Source: Malassezia japonica (Eukaryota; Basidiomycota; Malasseziomycetes; Malasseziales; Malasseziaceae). Taken from it: a stretch of 64,000 nt of DNA. Below the pieces are notes generated by a model. That model was not told the origin of the DNA, ran no database searches, and was given only the letters and a program-made list of their open reading frames with translations. Within the stretch, counting starts at the first letter, position 1; every line of letters starts with the position of its first letter. This document shows positions 57,221 to 64,000 of this stretch, one piece after another. Made by a program: the position numbers and the translations under genes. The stretch covers positions 477,330 through 541,329 of the forward strand of contig NC_083377.1 of assembly GCF_029542785.1 (NCBI RefSeq). The letters run 5' to 3'.

Positions 57221-58023
57221 GATGGGGGGGGGGTGGGGGCTAGAAACTTCACGAGTGTCCTTCGTTATGTTTTATTTACATCCGACGCGGTAGATACACG
57301 CGCAGAAGCCTGTACGCGTATGCATGTTGGATGGTGGTGTATGCCAAGGATTCGGGGTTATTTTAATTGTATCACGATTTGCGTAATTTCATTGGACCGG
57401 TGGATGTTGTATGCGGCCAATGCAGCACCTGCCGCCTGGTATATGCACCTCATTCCCAGAATGCCGATGAATTTGCACGAGACACTGCAGGGGATAGGGC
57501 TTGGCACAGCGAGAGGGTTCTCATGCCAGCAAGACCTGATCGATTCTCCCGTATGCGTGGGAGCATGGGCCTGCCGATGCTTGCATGGCCGCCGGCCCCT
57601 TGCGTTAATTTGTCACCCTCGCGATCACTGATGTCGTACCCGTCGGAAGGCAAAGACGGGTGCAGTGAGAATGATCAATAGTCATGGGGCCGACAGGAGA
57701 ATGGTACAGCGTCTACGCTATGTACGTGTAGATAAGGCACAGAGCACCCACAGTACCTCACTAGGAAGGTCCACGAGCTGCCGTTTAGTCAGCCGAGGAA
57801 CAATGGCCGGCCTAGGTCAGAGTCCCAAAATTAGACCAATTTCGACAATTCGGCCACGCCATAATAGAACACGTGCGGTTTCTTGGCAAGACTTCGGGAG
57901 TGGGTTGGCATAGCAAAATCCACGTCTAGTAGGGCGTATGACCATTCAAAAAAGAAGAGAAAACTTATGTACAGCTTTGTTAAAACTGCGACAAGACTGC
58001 GATCTTTAACAACAAAAAAGAAT
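57221..58023. other. Intergenic, 800 bp, no gene supported
   Basis: Contains the chitin deacetylase promoter, with a long G-run just upstream of its ATG, and the 3' region of the lipase. Open frames here are short and lack coding features. GTATGCATGTTGGATGGTGGTGTATGCC near 57319 faintly recalls the GCATG elements of the family A blocks. Confidence 0.45.
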
Positions 58024-58920
58024 TTAATGGTTGCCAACTTGAGCTGGGCATCCACCCGGGTTAGGTCCCAGGGCCGTGTGGTAGTAGACCCCTTTATGAT
58101 CGTACAATGAACAGTTTCCGGATTTTATGGTGTTTGCACCAAACACATTTTCCTGCCCAGGATAATACTTCCAGCTTGTCGAGTTCGCAGAATTAATCCA
58201 GACCTGGCCAGAGGGATGCTGGTACCCTTGCTTATGCATGGGAGAATGAGGCACACAATCACGTCCATTTACAGTATAGTAAAATTTCGCGGGGAGCATA
58301 GAGTCAATAGCTTTGGCAAAGGTAGGGTTTCCTGTGCGAGGCAGCCCAAAAGAAAAGGCTTTGAACACGCCGCGATCAAGTGCATGGGTATAGTGCGCTG
58401 CAGCAAGGAGGGCCAAGGCGCCGCCCATCGAGTGACCCGTAACTGTCACACGCGACTCCTTGTTCTTCTTCATCAATTCCTTGACTTTGTCGAGCACAGG
58501 ATCGGCGACAGCAAGATAAGCGTCCTGGAATCCCTCAAAGATTTGCGTACCGGGAGGATAGACAGAACTAAACTTCTCATCCGGATCCACAAGCCTCGTA
58601 TCCGCATCGTGAAGAAGCGAGATTAGACTGCTCGAGTTCGTGCCCTCAAAGGCAACCACGATACCGAGACTATCCGACTTGGCGACGATCGTGCGCTGGA
58701 CAGTGTTGCCATTCCCGTGCGAATACAAGACGTGAGCATCACCAACCCGCTGGTTGGACGGCTGCGAAGTGCAATAGGCCTGCTGAGCCAGACCAGCCGC
58801 CTGACTCATACGGTGCCAGTCCTCGACGAGCGGAATGGGAGGGAGGAACGACAGAGACCCAGTCTTTGAGGATACAGCAGAAATCGCGAATGCAAAAAAA
58901 GCCAGGATAGAAATGAGCAT
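58024..58920 (-). CDS. Secreted class 3 lipase (mono/diacylglycerol lipase type)
   Basis: 298 aa, ATG at 58920, with a signal peptide (MLISILAFFAFAISAVSS). The nucleophile motif is VTVTGHSMGGALALLAAAHY. The oxyanion-hole strand is LGIVVAFEGTNSSSLISLL; EGTN instead of the usual GTx is typical of Malassezia mono/diacylglycerol lipases such as SMG1. The likely catalytic His lies in the C-terminal GVYYHTALGP and the Asp in NGRDCVPHSP. Cysteines at both ends may form disulfides. It would release fatty acids from skin lipids, which Malassezia needs because it lacks fatty-acid synthase. Length agrees with the family. Confidence 0.9.
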   Translation of the reverse strand: MLISILAFFAFAISAVSSKTGSLSFLPPIPLVEDWHRMSQAAGLAQQAYCTSQPSNQRVGDAHVLYSHGNGNTVQRTIVAKSDSLGIVVAFEGTNSSSLISLLHDADTRLVDPDEKFSSVYPPGTQIFEGFQDAYLAVADPVLDKVKELMKKNKESRVTVTGHSMGGALALLAAAHYTHALDRGVFKAFSFGLPRTGNPTFAKAIDSMLPAKFYYTVNGRDCVPHSPMHKQGYQHPSGQVWINSANSTSWKYYPGQENVFGANTIKSGNCSLYDHKGVYYHTALGPNPGGCPAQVGNH

Positions 58921-59510
58921 GCTGAACGAAAACAGGAGTTAGCGCACGAGCGGCCCGTTCATTCAGCCTCGCTATTTGAGGCAATCTGATCGCAGCGGGC
59001 GGTATCGCAAGGGCGCAGTAGATAACTCACAGGGAGTTTATTATCTCGAGGGACAGCAGCGCAGCTCATGTCACGTACCTGCACGACAGCATGGAACGTG
59101 CGAGTCACTGGTCCATGTATGCCAAGTCAATAATCAGCGTCATAATGTTATGCAGCATTTTTTTATCTCGCATTGATTACGCTGCTCCACACCGCAAGAC
59201 CGCCCGCATCAAGGCAGATCATCAAGCACGTTCCACGTGGCCGCCAAATAAAGCTTTCCTTAAGGCGAACGCGGCGTAACATTTACAGTGAACGGGCAGG
59301 GCTTTGGGACCTGGACGGTCAACGCCGACTGGAAAACAAGCTAGCGTCATCGGCGCCCATCGGCGCTCCGAACTCTACGCTAAAATCATTGTTGGAACGA
59401 ACAACACAAACGGCGGAGTATACCTAGATCACACACATACATATGAGGCAGACAATGTTGCTACTTCACACTATACAAGCAATTTAACTTACAACCCATT
59501 TTGCACTCTG
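58921..59510. other. Intergenic, 590 bp, no gene supported
   Basis: Lipase promoter side and 3' region of the permease. No structure beyond short chance ORFs is seen. Confidence 0.45.
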
Positions 59511-60941
59511 TTAGATCGCAACATTGTCGCAGCTGAACGCAGGCTTCGTGCTGCCAGAGTAATCGTCAATAATGGCCTCCACAGCGGCGTACAGACCCGG
59601 ACCAAGGATGAACAATCCACAGGCCATGATAAACGCGTGGATGCAAGTCATAATGGACCTGCTTAGGCCCTTGAAGAGCTGGCGCTTGTGCAGCTGCCAG
59701 TATGCAACGGCAAAGAAAATGAAACCGAAGAAGGAGTCAAAGGCAGCACCGAGAAGGGACAGGAAATCACCCATGCTCGGAACAACCTCGGCGAAGATGA
59801 AGCCCAGGATCCAAATGATGGCCATGACGAGGAACCACACACCCCATCCAATCACCGTGTTGCTGTGAGCGTGTTTGGAGTTCTTCAGCAACTTGTAATA
59901 AATGAACTTGGCGCTAACGTTCGCATAGATCGAGCCAATAATAACAGTAGGCACGATCACAAACGCGAACGACGCTTTCTTGTAATTGAGGTTGCCCAGA
60001 CTGCCGAAAGCAGGCGCGACCGAGTACTGGCCCAGGTACCGGAAGCCAATCGAGGGGGGAACAATAAAGAGGAAGACCGAGATACCAGTCAACACACCGA
60101 GCGACTTGGGGAAGTCTTGCGGCCGCTTCATCTCAGCGATGAACGTAGGGAAAAGGATCTGAGGGACCCAGAGGAAAGTGATGTTCAGCATCGCATTCAT
60201 GCACTGGACCCAGGTGGTGCCAGGCGGAGGGAAGGCATATGTCCGCACGGGCTCACCACTGTAAGGGTACGTCGTATCGGGGTCCACATAGGGATGACCA
60301 CCAATACCGGCAAAGATAACAAACAGCAGGATCGCCATCGCCATGCAGAATGCAGAGAACATCGACATGAAGGAGACATGATGCAAGGTCCTCGGAAGAG
60401 AGAATACAATACCCATGATTGTCGCAATAACGTTGAAGACGACAGTGCACAGAGAGTGCTCCGAGAGCGTGTTCAAGATCCTGGCCGCGGTCAGGATATG
60501 GAAACCGATCAAGATGACGTTGTTGCACATCAGCATGAACGCAGCAAAGTTGTACGCGATGCGGCTCTTGCCGAACGCGTAGTATCCGAAATCGCAGATG
60601 TCCATGATCTGGGGATACTTCATGATAAACTTATGCATGGTCATTGAGGTAATAAAGAATAGAGTACCTGCGAGGAACATGGTGATCAGACCAGGCACCC
60701 AGCCCAGCACAGACAGCGACCACGTCTGCGCCATGACAGCCAGACACACCTGATCGCCAGCCAAAAGCCAGGCTGCTTTTTGCCACGTCATGGTTCTTAG
60801 CTTGATTTCATGATTGTTATCTTCCGACACCAGCGCAGTGATGGCCTCAAGTGTAGAGCCCTCGACGTCAATAACATCGACGTTCACCGAATCCTTGTCA
60901 TCTGGTAGGCCCTTATCCTCAGGGAAATTTATATTAGACAT
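59511..60941 (-). CDS. AAAP-family neutral amino-acid permease (Mtr-like)
   Basis: 476 aa, ATG at 60941 (MSNINFPEDKGLPDDKDS); the frame is open further upstream, but that part lacks the family's features. The cytosolic N-terminus leads into about 11 membrane helices, starting near WQKAAWLLAGDQVCLAVMAQ. Other segments include VLGWVPGLITMFLAGTLFFI, DFGYYAFGKSRIAYNFAAFM, FNVIATIMGIVFSLPRTLHH and FVIVPTVIIGSIYANVSAKF. The order resembles the Neurospora Mtr-type permeases of the AAAP family, which import neutral and aromatic amino acids. Substrate range cannot be read from the sequence. Confidence 0.85.
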   Translation of the reverse strand: MSNINFPEDKGLPDDKDSVNVDVIDVEGSTLEAITALVSEDNNHEIKLRTMTWQKAAWLLAGDQVCLAVMAQTWSLSVLGWVPGLITMFLAGTLFFITSMTMHKFIMKYPQIMDICDFGYYAFGKSRIAYNFAAFMLMCNNVILIGFHILTAARILNTLSEHSLCTVVFNVIATIMGIVFSLPRTLHHVSFMSMFSAFCMAMAILLFVIFAGIGGHPYVDPDTTYPYSGEPVRTYAFPPPGTTWVQCMNAMLNITFLWVPQILFPTFIAEMKRPQDFPKSLGVLTGISVFLFIVPPSIGFRYLGQYSVAPAFGSLGNLNYKKASFAFVIVPTVIIGSIYANVSAKFIYYKLLKNSKHAHSNTVIGWGVWFLVMAIIWILGFIFAEVVPSMGDFLSLLGAAFDSFFGFIFFAVAYWQLHKRQLFKGLSRSIMTCIHAFIMACGLFILGPGLYAAVEAIIDDYSGSTKPAFSCDNVAI

Positions 60942-61526
60942 GATGGTCTTGACTTGATTAACCAACGGTGGAAAGAGTCTATCGTGGAACTGGGCTGGAA
61001 CGAGCGATTTGCCCTGTTCACTGTCAGTTTTAACCATACGCCCACAAAAAGCACGCCATTACAAGCGACCAGTCCAGCAGGGGCTGCCCCCGGGGAATTG
61101 CAACATAGCATGACTAAAGGCGTGACAAAAATTAACAAATGGAAGGATAGAACTCAGCACGCGGCTTACCGGGCCCATAAAGTGGCTGGCGGTGTACCGG
61201 TTTACGTAATATCAGATGCAAGGGTAAAGGGTGGCTTTCAGGGATCCCACATTATAGGTCAAAATCTTGGCACTTTTTGCTGGGAGGAGCTGCGGTAGTG
61301 CCAGGGAAATTAGGGAAATGCTCAGTTCCGAGAGCTGCGCAGAGGAAGGGAGCATCACGCAACCTAAAAATTGGCTCGTATCGCAAGGCCGAGCGCCTGA
61401 TAGGCCGATCTGATAAAAGCCAAGAAATCGTCCGATCGACCTTGTCTTGGCTAAAGGTTCAAGGGCTCAAGGAGTAGGAAATGGAGTATAGTGTTCCGAA
61501 TAGAAATTTGAACAAGAATATCTTGA
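60942..61526. other. Intergenic spacer at the start of the telomeric zone
   Basis: 585 bp holding the permease promoter. No convincing gene; composition falls to A+T-rich toward the right. Confidence 0.4.
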
Positions 61527-62272
61527 GGTTTCAAAGTGTATTCAAGCCTTGCCGAAGGTACGCAGAAGCTTTTTAAAGAGTACTTAGATTTCAATCTAAC
61601 ATACCTCTTGACTACGATAAATTGGGCCAACAGGATGGATAGCGAAGACTACAAAAGGATTAGAAACCTTGCTAAAACTGGATCTTATGGTACATATTTT
61701 AACAAGTCTATATTCAAGCTACCTGAAATGGACTTAAGCGAATTGTACTGTAAGGTACAGTTCTCGATTGATTGGGGTTCCTTACTTGGCGACATCCTTC
61801 GCAATGTTCTTAATAAACTCGTAGTTTTGCCGATGAATGGGTCTTTTTGTACACTATTTCATCTTTGTCTGTGAGCCGACCCGGCATCAAAAGGAATGAT
61901 ACAGAAGACAACGAATTTGTGACGATCTTGAAAGTTGTGTTTAGAAAGCTACATTTGACAACGTCAAAAGCATTTATAAGCCCAGTAATCCATTGGGCCC
62001 GATTTTTGGAGTACATCGAAAAAGAGCGATGGTCCCAGACTCCTTTCAAGGAAGTTACTCAACCATGTCAAGTGGCTAAAGAGCTTGATAATGACATCCC
62101 CTAACACGTCAATATTTATGGAAAGTTGCGGTGCCTGGAAAACGACCCGAAACTATTTCTCGGTCATTATATATTCGGCCTAGATGACCTGATTGCACTA
62201 CACCGAAACGGTAAATATGTATTGCCCGGAAAGCGCATTGACTTTGAAGATCTACAATACGCTGAGGATTAG
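61527..62272 (+). pseudogene. Telomere-associated ORF remnant (X1) with internal stop
   Basis: Open from about 61527 (probably a 3' exon after an acceptor), with a plausible 23-nt intron at 61871-61893. The spliced frame reads LFKEYLDFNLTYLLTTINWA ... FVTILKVVFRKLHLTTSKAF ... WARFLEYIEKERWSQTP to a TAA at 62102. Beyond that stop the same frame stays open (YGKLRCLENDPKLFLGHYIF, LDDLIALHRNGKYVLPGKRI) until a TAG lying inside a short telomeric tract. I do not recognise it; charged helical content suggests a nucleic-acid-linked or structural protein. It looks like a decayed gene once next to a chromosome end. Confidence 0.45.
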
Positions 62273-62280
62273 GATTAGGA
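62265..62280 (+). repeat. Interstitial telomeric tract
   Basis: AGGATTAGGATTAGGA, 16 bp of the same TTAGGA repeat as the terminal array and in the same orientation, 1.2 kb inside. It supplies the last stop codon of the X1 remnant. Confidence 0.8.
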
Positions 62281-62784
62281 CTATAGGATGGGAATAGGCT
62301 ACCATTTTATACATCATGTTATGTACCGTTCGGAAAAACGATGCTCATTTCTTTAAGCCTGCACACATATTATGCGCGTAACTGGAACCAACTTATGGAA
62401 AGTCTTCTACATGAGTCATTTACCGAAACCTGCCCTGAACGCACATTCGAGCACAAATTGCAACACGTGATTGGTCCATCTGCTTTCATATTTTTGATTT
62501 CATGTAGCCAGAGGGTCAAGCGTGGCACTTAACATCCCGAAACTTCGTAAATGATCCTGACACATTGAAAGCTCATTGGACAATTCGCACAATACGCTAG
62601 TTTGTGGCAAGTGACAACAGCCCGTAGTCATGCACTAGTATGTGTGGCAATGCATTCCTATAGACAGGGTGGCAAATGTGAACCAGTGTCAGTTGCATTT
62701 AGTGCACCCTCTATTCTAGTAGCGCACAATATACTATATGCTCTAGTTTACAATTCCATTCATTTGACGTTTTATTATGACTAG
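62281..62784. other. Subtelomeric spacer, upstream part of X2 locus
   Basis: A+T-rich, with no convincing exon. It may hold earlier exons or a promoter of the gene whose last exon begins near 62785. Confidence 0.35.
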
Positions 62785-63468
62785 AACAAGAGGTTTGTAC
62801 TGCGATCGACTTATGAAGAAAGCGAAAAAGCTATTGCAGGGCGTGCACGTAAGGCAGCGGCCGAGGAACGGAAAAAAGAAGAAGAAGCTGCTATTGCGGA
62901 AGCTAAGGAAGATGAATGGTGGAAGCAGGGAGTGAAGGAGCGAACAGTGGCCGATGTGCACAAAGAGGAACAGGAGCAAAAGAGACAAAAAAAAGCGGAA
63001 ATAAAACAGAAAAAAGCGAATAATCTGGCTCGTCATGGTCCGAATGTCCTGGACGTTAAAATTAAGCCCTTTCGTCCGAAGCCAAAACCCGACGGAATAA
63101 AACATCGTTCCTCGCCTGTGTATTCTAAGAAAGCGTGCCGCTTCAACAAATATATTGTTGCTTTGACCACACAGACCTTTGAGGAGGCCGAGAACAAAAT
63201 TAAAAAATTACCAACGTTTCGTGGACATCTTGAACGAGAAAGTGAGGAATTTCTGATTCGGTTACGGAATGCTTTTGTCGAATTTTCAGATCGTGAAGAT
63301 GCGAACGTGCGGAGCATGTTTGAAAATGACAACCCGAAAATCCGAGCAAGGACGTTATGGGAGATGTTTCAGCTTGCACCATCTAATCCTGCAAATGAAG
63401 TGTTTCCATCCGCCGTTGCGCATAAGGAAGAAAAAATACAATTCCTTCAAGAGTTGAGGAACTATTAG
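62785..63468 (+). CDS. Telomere-abutting ORF X2, last exon, stop codon provided by the telomere repeat
   Basis: Open from a TATGACTAG acceptor-like site (exon from 62785) to TAG at 63466-63468, the first telomeric unit. About 227 aa are visible. The first part is a strongly charged helix (AAEERKKEEEAAIAEAKEDE ... QKRQKKAEIKQKKANNLARH), followed by an ordered part (CRFNKYIVALTTQTFEEAEN, RESEEFLIRLRNAFVEFSDR, PKIRARTLWEMFQLAPSN). It ends FLQELRNY. I do not recognise it. The true C-terminus may have been cut off when a telomere was added. No telomere-linked helicase motifs are present. Confidence 0.45.
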   Translation, partial: NKRFVLRSTYEESEKAIAGRARKAAAEERKKEEEAAIAEAKEDEWWKQGVKERTVADVHKEEQEQKRQKKAEIKQKKANNLARHGPNVLDVKIKPFRPKPKPDGIKHRSSPVYSKKACRFNKYIVALTTQTFEEAENKIKKLPTFRGHLERESEEFLIRLRNAFVEFSDREDANVRSMFENDNPKIRARTLWEMFQLAPSNPANEVFPSAVAHKEEKIQFLQELRNY

Positions 63469-64000
63469 GATTAGGATTAGGATTAGGATTAGGATTAGGA
63501 TTAGGATTAGGATTAGGATTAGGATTAGGATTAGGATTAGGATTAGGATTAGGATTAGGATTAGGATTAGGATTAGGATTAGGATTAGGATTAGGATTAG
63601 GATTAGGATTAGGATTAGGATTAGGATTAGGATTAGGATTAGGATTAGGATTAGGATTAGGATTAGGATTAGGATTAGGATTAGGATTAGGATTAGGATT
63701 AGGATTAGGATTAGGATTAGGATTAGGATTAGGATTAGGATTAGGATTAGGATTAGGATTTAGGATTAGGATTAGGATTAGGATTAGGATTAGGATTAGG
63801 ATTAGGATTAGGATTAGGATTAGGATTAGGATTAGGATTAGGATTAGGATTAGGATTAGGATTAGGATTAGGATTAGGATTAGGATTAGGATTAGGATTA
63901 GGATTAGGATTAGGATTAGGATTAGGATTAGGATTAGGATTAGGATTAGGATTAGGATTAGGATTAGGATTAGGATTAGGATTAGGATTAGGATTAGGAT
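63465..64000 (+). repeat. Terminal (TTAGGA)n array, telomere
   Basis: About 89 head-to-tail copies of TTAGGA run to the window end, G-rich strand 5'->3' toward the end, as for a right telomere. Only one unit is irregular (an extra T at about 63759-63761). The unit differs from the common fungal TTAGGG at the last base. Confidence 0.9.

Noticed and set aside
62785..63468. Telomere-linked RecQ helicase gene
   Set aside because: No Walker, DEAH or helicase motifs in X1 or X2.
63465..64000. CRISPR-like or satellite array
   Set aside because: Unit is 6 bp with no spacers, in telomere orientation, and runs to the end of the window.

Overview
The window looks like a chromosome end from a basidiomycete yeast, most likely a Malassezia-type (Malasseziomycete) species. 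The reasons are a very compact GC-rich core, conserved micro-introns (most exactly 22 nt, GTACGT...CTNAC...CAG), a secreted class 3 lipase of the Malassezia mono/diacylglycerol lipase type, a GPI-anchored chitin deacetylase, and a terminal array of telomere-like repeats. The species cannot be fixed from the sequence alone.

Layout. (1) 1-9.9 kb is core: HRD3/SEL1L (5' part outside the window), LHS1, PMR1, an RCC1-PHD protein and POP4. (2) 10.1-15.4 kb is an accessory block with three members of an unusual intron-rich family (family A) and one small acidic protein (family B). (3) 15.86-16.33 kb is a gene-free, extremely A+T-rich segment that could be a centromere core. (4) 16.3-29.3 kb is core again: SWI1/ARID, an INO80 F-like subunit, THS1, PTPA, mitochondrial GatB, SEC17, an NDUFAF5-like methyltransferase, TRS20 and a Myb/SNAPC4-like protein. 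(5) 29.5-36.2 kb is a second A+T-richer accessory block with four more family A genes, one or two family B-like genes, shared repeats and a transplanted tail of HBS1. (6) 36.6-53.0 kb is core: AIM6-like, an MFS permease, a WD40 TFIIIC-like protein, a coiled-coil spindle-pole-body-like protein, tRNA-Thr, an ADIP-like protein, YPK9 and HBS1. (7) 53.0-61 kb is subtelomeric with cell-surface and nutrition genes: a family B gene, tandem DUF1772-like membrane proteins, chitin deacetylase, lipase and an amino-acid permease. (8) 61.5-64 kb holds decaying telomere-associated ORFs, an interstitial telomeric tract and about 536 bp of (TTAGGA)n running to the window end.

How the genes fit together. The core genes are housekeeping and secretory-pathway functions packed to the limit. 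Convergent stop codons touch (0 bp at two places). Divergent start codons are as little as 28-58 bp apart, and same-strand neighbours as little as 12 bp. The subtelomeric genes fit a lipid-dependent skin yeast: lipid hydrolysis, cell-wall chitin modification and amino-acid uptake.

The most novel item is family A. Its proteins are an internal tandem duplication: [helices - HTH-like - helices - beta strand] x2. The six intron positions repeat the same phase order (2-1-0, 2-1-0) in both halves and across copies. One GC-rich copy (10.16-11.64 kb) has a SUMO-motif-rich tail and looks founder-like. The other copies sit in A+T-rich islands, have longer introns, and several carry non-canonical splice sites or have lost introns. 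I do not recognise this family.
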